From contig OW818697.1 of the NCBI GenBank assembly GCA_942493365.1, forward strand, positions 1,922,001 to 1,986,000: a DNA stretch of 64,000 bases, written 5' to 3'. This DNA is from UBA8949 sp942493365. GTDB taxonomy: Bacteria > Bacillota > Clostridia > Saccharofermentanales > UBA5734. Below, one piece after another: positions 7,499-15,626 of the stretch (within the stretch, counting starts at the first letter, position 1; each line of letters begins with the position of its first letter). Under the pieces are notes generated by a model. It searched no databases, was not told the origin of the DNA, and worked only from the letters and a program-made list of their open reading frames with translations. Position numbers and translations under genes: made by a program.

Positions 7499-8974
7499 TT
7501 AGTTGTCCGGCTCTTCGCCCAGTACGTGGATCTGATCCGGATCGTCGGCGTTGGTCATGACGACGCAGTTTTGTTCGCGGTAAAATTTGTAGTGTTCGAT
7601 GATGCCGCGGGTCAGCTTTTCGCCGGGAATGGCCAGCGGGATGCCCGGCGGGTAAATCATGATCGACTCGGCGCAGATTTCGCCGACGGCGTCCTCGAGC
7701 GAGACGACACGCTTCGGGCTGAAGAAGGCCTCGCGTGGCGAGACAACGGTCATCGGCTTTTCAAACATTTCCGTCTGCTTGAGGCGGAAGGGCTCGGCGG
7801 TGCCGTGGTATTTGGCGGCGATTTCCTTCAAAGCCTTTACCAGGTACTGCAACGTTGATTCGTCGTCGCCGATGCCGACCACGGCCAGGATGACGTAGGA
7901 CTCAGCCAGCTCCATCTGAATGTTATACTCGGTCTTGAGAATATTGTAGACCTGGAAGCCGGTCAGCCCAAGCTCGTTGACCTTGACGACGATCTTGGTT
8001 TCGTCGTAGTCGTAAAAGCCCTGGCCGTTGATGTCGTCGCGGGTCAGGATCTGCAGACCAGGCGTGTTAATCAGCTGTTTCTTGGCGGCTTCGACGGCGG
8101 CAAAGATCGAATCGTAGCGCGATTTGCCGTAGAGGCAGAGATTGCGGCGCGCCAGGTCGAGGCTGGCCATTAAGAGGTAGGAGGCGCTGGTGGTCTGCAT
8201 CAGGTTGATGATCGTGCGCACCTGACTGTAATCGATCAGCTTTTCGTTGAGGAGCAGGACCGAGCTTTGGGTCAGCGAACCGCCGGTCTTATGCAGACTG
8301 ACCGTGGCCATGTCGGCACCGAGGGCGCTGGCGTTGTCGGGGAATTCGGGGTGAAAGGGGAAATGCGCGCCGTGCGCCTCGTCGACCAGCACCATGATCT
8401 GGTGGCGGTGGCAAAGCTTGATGATCAGGCGCAGATCGGAGACCACGCCGAAATAGGTCGGGTTGATCAGGAGCAGGGCCTTGGTGTCGGGATTGTCCTT
8501 GATCGCCTTGCGCACTTGCTCATAGGAAATGCCGTTGGCAATGCCGTACTCGGTGTTGATTTCCGGCTCGATGAAGACCGGCACCGCGCCGCTGAGAATG
8601 ACCCCGTTGACGGCTGATTTGTGGACGTTTCTGGGCATCAGGATTTTGTCTTTGGGGCCGCAGGCTGCCATGATCATGGTCTGGATACCGAAGGTCGAGC
8701 CGTTGACCAGCATGAAGGAGTAGTCGGCGCAGTAGGCGTCAGCCAGGAGTTCTTCGGCCTCCCAGATGACACCGCCGGGGTTGGACAGCATGTCAAGCTC
8801 GCGCGTCGAGTTGGCGTCCAGGCGGATGATGCGCTCCCCGAAGTATTCGCCAAGGCCGGCGCCGAGGCGCTTCTTGTGGCCGGGCACATCAAAGTGGACA
8901 ATATCGTTTTTCGAATAACGATCGAGCGCTTCGTAAAGCGGCGCCCGCGCGTGTTTATTTTTCATTGCTACCAT
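7499..8974 (-). CDS. speA: Arginine decarboxylase (Orn/Lys/Arg decarboxylase family)
   Basis: A fold-type I PLP enzyme of 491 residues, similar in length to the biosynthetic decarboxylase SpeA of Bacillus. The N-terminal FDVPGHKK, the LVDEAHGAH block (D198) and the Schiff-base lysine K229 in SLHKTGGSLTQ are all visible, followed by a C-terminal Orn/Arg/Lys decarboxylase domain (IMIYPPGIPLAIPGE). Substrate is inferred from the adjacent agmatinase: arginine is decarboxylated to agmatine, which SpeB converts to putrescine. Lysine or ornithine specificity cannot be excluded from sequence alone. A promoter lies at 9017-9045. Starts at 8974 and 8965 are both possible. Confidence 0.9.
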   Translation of the reverse strand: MVAMKNKHARAPLYEALDRYSKNDIVHFDVPGHKKRLGAGLGEYFGERIIRLDANSTRELDMLSNPGGVIWEAEELLADAYCADYSFMLVNGSTFGIQTMIMAACGPKDKILMPRNVHKSAVNGVILSGAVPVFIEPEINTEYGIANGISYEQVRKAIKDNPDTKALLLINPTYFGVVSDLRLIIKLCHRHQIMVLVDEAHGAHFPFHPEFPDNASALGADMATVSLHKTGGSLTQSSVLLLNEKLIDYSQVRTIINLMQTTSASYLLMASLDLARRNLCLYGKSRYDSIFAAVEAAKKQLINTPGLQILTRDDINGQGFYDYDETKIVVKVNELGLTGFQVYNILKTEYNIQMELAESYVILAVVGIGDDESTLQYLVKALKEIAAKYHGTAEPFRLKQTEMFEKPMTVVSPREAFFSPKRVVSLEDAVGEICAESIMIYPPGIPLAIPGEKLTRGIIEHYKFYREQNCVVMTNADDPDQIHVLGEEPDN

Positions 8975-9016
8975 TTCTTTGCAGGTTATCCTCCAATTCA
9001 GTCAAGATCAATCGGG

Positions 9017-9045
9017 ATTATAGCATAATTTTTTCTTGTCAACAA
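9017..9045 (-). promoter_or_regulatory. Promoter of speA-speB
   Basis: Reverse strand: TTGTTG (9045-9040), 17 bp, then a perfect TATAAT (9022-9017) preceded by TGC, an extended -10. Initiation near 9010 would give a leader of about 35-45 nt before speA. Confidence 0.65.
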
Positions 9046-9060
9046 ACTTTTTTTTGAATT

Positions 9061-9217
9061 ATTGCCAAAAAATTTTCGTGCCGAATTTCCGCACGTGTTT
9101 TCGCTTCGGATTCAATCCGGCCAAACCCACTGTCGGCAAGGGTTTTTCCGATTTTTTTCGCATGAGGTTCGGCTCGCATTTTTGAGTTGAAAATCCGTCA
9201 TGGATTTCAATGGCAAT
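9061..9217. ncRNA. Stem-closed multi-hairpin region, candidate structured RNA
   Basis: Within the 395-bp gap between speA and the CotH gene, ATTGCCA (9061-9067) and TGGCAAT (9211-9217) can close a structure that contains hairpins CGTGC/GCACG (9077-9095), CGGAT/ATCCG (9107-9119), AAACCC/GGGTTT (9123-9145) and a 9-bp stem with one bulge (9187-9196 with 9202-9210). The last hairpin abuts the closing stem. The strand is unknown; a TTGACG at about 9280 reading leftwards is a possible -35. No known riboswitch class is recognised. The rest of this gap is AT-rich with nothing else evident. Confidence 0.3.
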
Positions 9218-9369
9218 CGACAAAATTTTGTTATTAATATTATTATATTTGATCGTCAAATCTTATTGCGATCTATATTTTCTGAAAAGACAGCTATCCT
9301 ATAAATCCTTTTTGCTGTAAAATGTTGGTTATTGAGCAGGTCCCAATCCGCGGACGGAAAGTGAAGCGC

Positions 9370-12360
9370 ATGAAGAACAAACCCCGCTTGTTAAAAACGT
9401 TAACCGCCAAGGCACTGGTCCTAGGCTTGCTTGCCATGCTGTTGTTGCCATCGACGGGTTGTGATATGGTGCCAACCTTGCCAGGGTTAGCCAGCGAAGT
9501 ACCCAGCACAGTCGAGATTATCAGCAATCCGGTGCTGATCACCGAAATCATGACCGCCAACAGCGCCACCCTCCAGTCGGCCAACACAACAACCCCAGAT
9601 TGGATCGAGCTCTATAATTCCGGCGCGACGGACATTGATCTGGCCGGTTACAGCCTGTCCGACAATCTGAAAAAGCCCAACGAATGGGTTTTCCCATCGG
9701 TCACGATCAAGGCCGGCGGGTACCTTGTCGTTTTCGCCTCCGGTCTGACGGCGACCGAGACCGCGCCGACGGGCGAGCTGCACACCAGCTTCCGCCTCAA
9801 TGCCGACGGCGACGATCTCGTCTTCACCTCCCCGACCAGCCAGATACTCGGGCACATTCAATTGCCCGTCCTGCCGTCCGATATATCCTATGGCATGGCA
9901 CCCGGTGCCACCGCGGCACAAGCGCCTTACTTCTATTATGGCCTGCCCACCCCTGGCGCGGCCAACGGCACCGACGGCCAGACCGACGTGGCGGCGGCCA
10001 TCCCGCATCCGAAATACGGTCTGGTGGTCAACGAATACATGACTAATAATCTCTCCTTTCCCGATGTCGACGGCGATCTGCCGGACTGGGTCGAGATTCT
10101 CAACACCGGCACCGAGGCGATTGACCTGCTCGGATTCAAGCTGTCAGACAATTCGGATCAGCTCGACAAGTTTGTCTTCCCCGACATATCAATCGCTGTC
10201 GGGCAAACGCTGGTCGTCTGGCTGTCCGGCAAAGAAGTCACCTATGACCCGGCCGTGCCGATGTCGTTGCAAGCTGCCTTCAAGTTCGGCGACGGTGACA
10301 CCACGCTGCTTATGACCGATTCGCGCGGCATCGTCATCATCCGCGAAGCACTGGAAGATCTGCCGGACAACGTCGCCAAAGGCCGCAAAATCGACGCGGT
10401 CGATACCTGGCAGTATTACCCGCAGCCGACGCCCGGCTCGCCCAATACCACCGCCGGATTTACCAAGATCAGCGGCGCGATAACGCTAAAAAACCGCGGT
10501 GTCTGGATCAACGAGGTGCTGGCCGAAAGCTCCATCCGCGCGCAATCCGGCAAAGTCAACAACCCGGATTGGATCGAGCTGTACAACGGTTCCGCCGCCG
10601 CGATCAGTCTGGCCGGTTACGGCCTGAGCGATGACATCACAGTACCCTTCAAAATGACGTTGAGCGATCTGACCATCGCCCCCGGTCAATATCTGGTCGT
10701 TGAACCGACAACCTTTGGCATCTCAACCAACGACGAAACGATCTACCTGACTGCCCCCAATCAATTGCTGACCGACTGGTTTGACACCGGCAACATTACC
10801 AATGGCATCAGCAGCGGCCGGGGTAATGCAGGCGGCAGCGAACCGGCTGATAACCGGTTTTTTTACGCGGCCCCAACACGCGGCGCGGCCAATACCACGG
10901 CCGCCTGTCAGGGCATCGCCCTCAAGCCGACGATCACCGTCATTCGTGTCTCGGATCAGACGGTCGTCGACGGCCTTTACCTCGATGGCCAGACCGTGGC
11001 CGTGACATTGTCCAGCGACCAGGCTGGCGCGGCCATCCGCTACACCCTCGACGGCAGCACACCGACTTCAAACTCAGCACTCTATACAGCTCCGCTCTCA
11101 ATCAGCAGCAACGTCGTCATCCGCTGTCGCGCCGAACTGGTCGGCAGCCTGCCCAGTGACGACGCCAGCCGCACCCTGTTGGCCGACGTCCGACACGCCC
11201 TGCCGGTCATGAGTATTGCGCTCGATCCGGCTGCTTTCACGGGCTCGAAAGGTTTCTGGGCCAATACCGCCCGCGGCATCGAGTCGGCCGCCGAGCTCAA
11301 TTTCTACGAAACCGATGGCACGCTGGGCGTTAATTTCGCCGCCGGCATGGGGCTGCACGGATCGTTCAGCCGCAAGGAGCTGCAAAAATCGATGGAAATC
11401 AACTGCCGCACCACCTACGGCGATGCGCAGGTCATCTACCCTTTCTTCCCCGACAGCAAGGTCTCAACCTTCAAGCACCTGATCCTGCGCACGTCCGGCC
11501 AGGACTGGAAAAACACCAAACTGCGCGACGCCTTCATGTCCGAGGTCATCGAGGACGACCTGGAGACCGACACCATGGACTGGCGCCCCTGCGTGGTCTA
11601 CATCAACGGCGAATATTTCGGACTCTACGAGATCCGCGAAAACATTGACCAGTACTACATGGCCGCCCATTTCGGCGTCGACCCCGACAACACCACGATC
11701 ATCAAGGGCAACGGCATCATGATTGAGGGCAGCAAATCCAACTATCAGCCATTAATTGATTATGTCAAATCACACAGCATGAACGACCCGACCGCCTATG
11801 CCTATGTGCTGTCGCAGATCGACGAACTGAGCCTGATGGACTGGATCATCGCCGAAACCTTCTTCAACAACCTCGACTCAGGCAACAAGAAATTCTACCG
11901 CGAAAATGTCGACGGCGCCGAGTGGCGCTGGGCGTTCTTCGATCTGGATTGGGCGATGTACCCCTCGACCTACCAGAAGAATATTCTCAGCGGCGATCTG
12001 CTCGACCCCGCCGGTCACGGCCAGGGCAACTGGTTCAGCTCGGCCCTGCAGGTCAAGCTCCTGGAGAACCCGGCCTTCAAGACCGCCTTCATTGAGCGTT
12101 ACGCCTACCTGCTCAACACCACCTTCCAGACCGACCGCATGCTGGGCATCTTGGACAGCATGACCGAACAGATCCGCGCCGAAATGCCGCTGCAGATCGC
12201 GCGCTGGGGCCTGCCGTCTTCGGTCGCGAACTGGGAGCGAAATGTCGCCACCCTGCGCCGCATCACCACGGAGAAACGCGGTCGCATGCTGCTGATTTTG
12301 CAGGAATCCTTCGGCCTTTCGGCGGCGCGTATGAAAGAACTTTTCCCGGAGGATTATTGA
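9370..12360 (+). CDS. CotH-domain lipoprotein with three lamin-tail domains
   Basis: A large exported lipoprotein of about 996 residues. The start at 9370 gives a signal peptide (KALVLGLLAMLLLPSTGC) with the lipobox cysteine near residue 31. Three lamin-tail (LTD) domains follow, each with an (I/V)xE...PDW(I/V)E(L/I)xN pattern (9535, 10030 and 10505 regions), then a chitobiase C-terminal-like module (YTLDGSTPTS), then a CotH domain with HGSFSRKELQKSMEI, KHLILRTSGQDW, YINGEYFGLYEIREN and WAFFDLDWAMYP. CotH proteins are atypical surface kinases. The protein is probably on the outer face of the membrane. Its stop overlaps the next ATG (TGATG), so it is coupled to the VTC and DUF4956 genes. Confidence 0.9.
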   Translation: MKNKPRLLKTLTAKALVLGLLAMLLLPSTGCDMVPTLPGLASEVPSTVEIISNPVLITEIMTANSATLQSANTTTPDWIELYNSGATDIDLAGYSLSDNLKKPNEWVFPSVTIKAGGYLVVFASGLTATETAPTGELHTSFRLNADGDDLVFTSPTSQILGHIQLPVLPSDISYGMAPGATAAQAPYFYYGLPTPGAANGTDGQTDVAAAIPHPKYGLVVNEYMTNNLSFPDVDGDLPDWVEILNTGTEAIDLLGFKLSDNSDQLDKFVFPDISIAVGQTLVVWLSGKEVTYDPAVPMSLQAAFKFGDGDTTLLMTDSRGIVIIREALEDLPDNVAKGRKIDAVDTWQYYPQPTPGSPNTTAGFTKISGAITLKNRGVWINEVLAESSIRAQSGKVNNPDWIELYNGSAAAISLAGYGLSDDITVPFKMTLSDLTIAPGQYLVVEPTTFGISTNDETIYLTAPNQLLTDWFDTGNITNGISSGRGNAGGSEPADNRFFYAAPTRGAANTTAACQGIALKPTITVIRVSDQTVVDGLYLDGQTVAVTLSSDQAGAAIRYTLDGSTPTSNSALYTAPLSISSNVVIRCRAELVGSLPSDDASRTLLADVRHALPVMSIALDPAAFTGSKGFWANTARGIESAAELNFYETDGTLGVNFAAGMGLHGSFSRKELQKSMEINCRTTYGDAQVIYPFFPDSKVSTFKHLILRTSGQDWKNTKLRDAFMSEVIEDDLETDTMDWRPCVVYINGEYFGLYEIRENIDQYYMAAHFGVDPDNTTIIKGNGIMIEGSKSNYQPLIDYVKSHSMNDPTAYAYVLSQIDELSLMDWIIAETFFNNLDSGNKKFYRENVDGAEWRWAFFDLDWAMYPSTYQKNILSGDLLDPAGHGQGNWFSSALQVKLLENPAFKTAFIERYAYLLNTTFQTDRMLGILDSMTEQIRAEMPLQIARWGLPSSVANWERNVATLRRITTEKRGRMLLILQESFGLSAARMKELFPEDY

Positions 12361-13121
12361 TGGCCTGGCGAAATGAGCTCAAATTTATCATCGACGAGGC
12401 GACTTTCCACCACCTTTATTTCAGCCTGCGTCCGATCATGCACCACGACCGCAACGCCAACTGCGACAATCCGACCGGCTTTCACGGTTATCAGATTCGC
12501 AGCCTTTACTTCGATGACACCGGTCGCAGCGGCATCTTCGACAAGTTGGCCGGCACCGATCCGCGCCACAAATTCCGTCTGCGCATTTACAATGACAACG
12601 ATCAGGTCATCCACCTCGAGAAAAAAACCAAGTCCGGCAACATGACCTGGAAACGCAGCTGCCGCCTCAGCCGCGAGCAGGTCGATGGATTGCTCGCAGG
12701 CAATCCGGAAGCCATTCTGGACGAATCCCTGAAGATCGCCCAGACCGCCCAAAGCAAGAGCCGCCTGCGTGAGGCCAACATGCTGCTGCAGTTTTACAGC
12801 GAAATCCGCACCCGCCTCTTGGCCCCGATCCTGTTGGTCGACTACGAGCGCATTCCACTGGTCTGGCCGGACGGCAATGTTCGCATTACCTTCGACCGCC
12901 ACCTCGCCACCGGCATTTACCGCCAGGACCTGTGGGACCCCGCCGCCGCCGTCATGCCGGTGCTGGAACCGGGCCAGATGATCCTGGAGGTCAAATACGA
13001 CCACTACCTGCCCGACTTCATCCGCTCGCTCTTGCAGCTCAACGGCGTCGCCCAGATGGCGGTCAGTAAATATGTTGTGTGCGCTGGAGCCTGCCGACTG
13101 CACAAATGGGAAGATCAATAA
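12360..13121 (+). CDS. VTC-domain polyphosphate polymerase-like protein
   Basis: A 253-residue protein with the VTC/CYTH-type tunnel fold: ELKFIID at the N-terminus, IRSLYFDD, KFRLRIY, LEKKTK, and EVKYDHYLP near the C-terminus. These basic and acidic residues line the triphosphate tunnel in the family, whose eukaryotic members make polyphosphate. The ATG at 12360 shares its A with the CotH stop, and GGAGG is nearby. Co-occurrence with CotH and DUF4956 genes is common in Bacillota and suggests one surface-related system. Enzymatic polyphosphate synthesis here is inference. Confidence 0.85.
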   Translation: MAWRNELKFIIDEATFHHLYFSLRPIMHHDRNANCDNPTGFHGYQIRSLYFDDTGRSGIFDKLAGTDPRHKFRLRIYNDNDQVIHLEKKTKSGNMTWKRSCRLSREQVDGLLAGNPEAILDESLKIAQTAQSKSRLREANMLLQFYSEIRTRLLAPILLVDYERIPLVWPDGNVRITFDRHLATGIYRQDLWDPAAAVMPVLEPGQMILEVKYDHYLPDFIRSLLQLNGVAQMAVSKYVVCAGACRLHKWEDQ

Positions 13122-13156
13122 AATTGGATTAAGATAAAACCGAAGGAGAAAAATTC

Positions 13157-13810
13157 ATGGAAGCACTCATCAAACTTTTTGAAGTCAATCCCAACCAGCC
13201 GCTGAGCGTTGAGCGGATCATCGTCACACTGATCACCGCCACGGCATTAGGCATTGGTATCCTGCTCATCTACCGCTTCACCTTTCGCGGCGTGTTGTTC
13301 AATCGCAGTTTCGGCACCGCCCTCTTACTGATTGCCGTCATCACCGCCATGGTCATCCTGCCGATCAGTTCCAACCTGGTGCTGTCGCTCGGCATGGTCG
13401 GCGCGCTGTCCATCGTCCGCTTCCGCACCGCCCTCAAGGATCCGCTGGACATCGTCTACATGTTCTGGGCGATCGCTGTCGGCCTGACCTGCGGCTCCGG
13501 CTTCTTCAGTGTTGCATGGGCTGGATCATTTTTACTCGCGATCATCCTGATCATCATCACTTATGTCCTGAGCAATGGCAACCGCAAACCTTTCCTGATT
13601 GTCATCCGTTATAACGAAGAATTCACGGGCGATCTCAAAGCGCTGCTACCCAAATACACGCTTAAGAGCAAAACCGCCACCGCCAAGGGCGTCGAGCTGG
13701 TTGTCGAGGTCAACCTCGGTAAAAGCGAAACCATGTTTATCGAGGACCTGATGCAGGTGCCCGGTATCGTGTCGGCATCGCTGGTGCGGTACAGCGGGGA
13801 TTACAATTAA
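13157..13810 (+). CDS. DUF4956 membrane protein
   Basis: A 217-residue protein with about four membrane segments in residues 20-145, including the conserved LSLGMVGALSIVRFRTALKD stretch that marks DUF4956, then a cytosolic C-terminal domain (LIVIRYN...VELVVEVNLG). It lies 35 bp after the VTC gene with its own AAGGAG site, closing a three-gene set (CotH, VTC, DUF4956). Function is unknown. Its partner order suggests a membrane platform for the two other proteins. Confidence 0.85.
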   Translation: MEALIKLFEVNPNQPLSVERIIVTLITATALGIGILLIYRFTFRGVLFNRSFGTALLLIAVITAMVILPISSNLVLSLGMVGALSIVRFRTALKDPLDIVYMFWAIAVGLTCGSGFFSVAWAGSFLLAIILIIITYVLSNGNRKPFLIVIRYNEEFTGDLKALLPKYTLKSKTATAKGVELVVEVNLGKSETMFIEDLMQVPGIVSASLVRYSGDYN

Positions 13811-13968
13811 GATTCTGTATGCGTCAGTCGCTCAAACAGGTCCTCGACGCTGCGCGTCTGCGTGGGGGCCAACGTCTCCTGCGCAAAGACAAGTCCTCGG
13901 CCTTCGGCCTGCGGATGCTTTGCTCCGGAGAGTTGAGCCCCGTATTCAACTAAACCAGCGGGGTTAGA
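13807..13968 (-). pseudogene. Possible C-terminal gene remnant
   Basis: This stretch is GC-rich within an otherwise AT-rich gap. On the reverse strand 53 sense codons run without a stop, after an in-frame TAA, with protein-like composition (YGAQLSGAKHPQAEGRG and then SVEDLFERL). There is no ATG or GTG start, so it looks like the orphaned 3' end of a lost gene. I do not recognise the family. A chance open frame is a real alternative. Confidence 0.25.
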
Positions 13969-14001
13969 TTACTAAACAATATTTATGATGTTAGTGAGAA
14001 T

Positions 14002-14352
14002 TTATTCAATATCTCTGGTCGCGATCAAGTCCACGCCCGTCCCTAATATATCAGCTTGAATCACGTCGCCAATGTGTACGGGCGGCGTGATTTTGATTTG
14101 GCGGATCTGGCGCAGGCAGTCCTGGATCAGCGCTTTGGGGATGGCGGTGCGCGTGCGTACGCTGAGGGGCACGCGGCTGCCGGCGACCGGGATCAGGCTG
14201 GTCACCATGCGTTTGGGTGCCAGCACCTCGTCGCGGGCAAACTGGTCGCCGCGCTGGCATTCGTTGCCGCTGACCGATGCAACGGTCTGGCCATCGGTAT
14301 CGACCTGGAGGCGGCAGCCCATCGGGCAGCCGATACAAACCAATTCTTTCAT
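14002..14352 (-). CDS. DUF1667 protein (small cysteine-rich redox partner)
   Basis: A 116-residue protein beginning MKELVCIGCPMGCRLQVD. The C-x2-C-x3-C cluster plus a fourth cysteine in GNECQRG is typical of DUF1667 and probably binds an iron-sulfur cluster or zinc. It is the last gene of a four-gene overlapping set and overlaps the FAD reductase by four bases. In many Bacillota this trio (GlpA-like, FAD reductase, DUF1667) acts as an anaerobic glycerol-3-phosphate-type dehydrogenase; this role is inferred. Confidence 0.85.
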   Translation of the reverse strand: MKELVCIGCPMGCRLQVDTDGQTVASVSGNECQRGDQFARDEVLAPKRMVTSLIPVAGSRVPLSVRTRTAIPKALIQDCLRQIRQIKITPPVHIGDVIQADILGTGVDLIATRDIE

Positions 14353-15626
14353 GTTTCCGCCTCCACCCGCACCGTGATTTTGCCGCTTTCTGGCGGCAGC
14401 AGGGCGGTGTCCAGATCAATCGCGGCCATTTCACCGGGAGCCAGAATTCTTCGTTTAAAGCTGGCGATCGGTTGCCCGTCGGCGTCGATGAACACTGTGG
14501 CGCGTTTGTAAACGGCGTTGGTGCGAAATTGAACGCGAATTTTGCCTTCGGCCTGATCGCGGCGAATGAACTGCGGTACGACGCCGCGCACACCCGTGCC
14601 GTCCTCAACCGGCACCATCAGCACGTCAGAAAGCGGGGCGTTCAGCCAACGGACAGCGGCCTCACCAGCGCGGCTGGCTTCGGCCGAGACTTCGTCAGCC
14701 AGATCGTGAACATGCAGGACGTTGCCGCAGGCAAAAATGCCGGGCACGTCGGTCGCCAGATGCTGGTCGACCAGCGGCCCTTGGGTGCGCTCGGACAGGG
14801 TGACACCGGCCTGGTGCGACAGCTCGTTTTCCGGGATCAACCCGACCGACAGCAGCAGGGTGTCGCATTCATAATGCTGTTCGCTGCCGGCAATCGGTTT
14901 GAGGGTGGTGGGGTCAACGGCGGCGACGGTGACGCCGGTCAGGCGCTGGTCGCCGTGGACTTCGGTCACGGTGTGGCTGAGGATGAGCGGGATGTCATAG
15001 TCCTGCAGGCATTGCAGGACGTTGCGAGCCAGACCGCTGGAATAGGGCATCAGCTCGACGCAGGCCAGCACCTGCGCACCCTCGAAGGTCAGGCGGCGGG
15101 CCATGATCAGGCCGATGTCGCCCGAGCCGAGAATGACGGCTTTGCGGCCGGGCATATAGCCCTCGAGGTTGATCAGGCGCTGGGCGGTGCCGGCGGTCAT
15201 GACGCCGCTGCAGCGGGTGCCGGGCGTGCCCAGCGCGCCGCGTGGGCGTTCGCGGCAGCCCATGGCCAGGATGATGGCGCCGGCCCGCCACTGCTGCAGG
15301 CCATTCATCGGGCTGACGGCGGTAACCACGCGGTCGGGCGTGATGTCCAGCACCATGGTGCCGCTTTGCCAGGCGATGCCGCGGCTGGTGACCGCTGCAA
15401 AATCGCGGGCGGCGTATTCGGGGCCGGTCAGCTCAGCTTTGAAGCGGTGCAGGCCGAAGCCGTTGTGAATGCATTGCGGCAGGATGCCACCGAGGCGTTC
15501 GTCGCGCTCGAGGATCAGCAGATCGCGGCAGCCGGCATCCCAGGCAGAGATGGCCGCGGCCATGCCGGCGGGTCCACCACCGATGATCAGAAGGTCGATT
15601 TTAAGCGGCTCAAGCATCGGCTTCAC
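14349..15626 (-). CDS. FAD/NAD(P)-dependent oxidoreductase
   Basis: A 425-residue two-dinucleotide-domain flavoprotein. The first FAD motif IIGGGPAGMAAA is near residue 10, a second glycine-rich motif VILGSGDIGL near 160, and a C-terminal FAD contact (GIFACGNVLHVHD) near 290. PQCIHNGFGLHRF is characteristic of the subgroup found with GlpA-like and DUF1667 genes. It probably passes electrons between the GlpA-like subunit and an NAD(P) or ferredoxin acceptor. It overlaps the upstream gene by 17 bases and the downstream gene by four. Confidence 0.87.
   Translation of the reverse strand: MKPMLEPLKIDLLIIGGGPAGMAAAISAWDAGCRDLLILERDERLGGILPQCIHNGFGLHRFKAELTGPEYAARDFAAVTSRGIAWQSGTMVLDITPDRVVTAVSPMNGLQQWRAGAIILAMGCRERPRGALGTPGTRCSGVMTAGTAQRLINLEGYMPGRKAVILGSGDIGLIMARRLTFEGAQVLACVELMPYSSGLARNVLQCLQDYDIPLILSHTVTEVHGDQRLTGVTVAAVDPTTLKPIAGSEQHYECDTLLLSVGLIPENELSHQAGVTLSERTQGPLVDQHLATDVPGIFACGNVLHVHDLADEVSAEASRAGEAAVRWLNAPLSDVLMVPVEDGTGVRGVVPQFIRRDQAEGKIRVQFRTNAVYKRATVFIDADGQPIASFKRRILAPGEMAAIDLDTALLPPESGKITVRVEAET

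Noticed and set aside
6899..7858. 319-codon plus-strand frame spanning the speA/speB junction
   Set aside because: Crosses two well-supported minus-strand genes and has no domain.
9059..9259. 66-codon minus-strand frame in the speA-CotH gap
   Set aside because: No ribosome site, unusual composition; the stretch is better explained by the inverted repeats described as a structured region.
12354..13118. 254-codon frame exactly antisense to the VTC-domain gene
   Set aside because: Mirror of a real gene; composition not protein-like.
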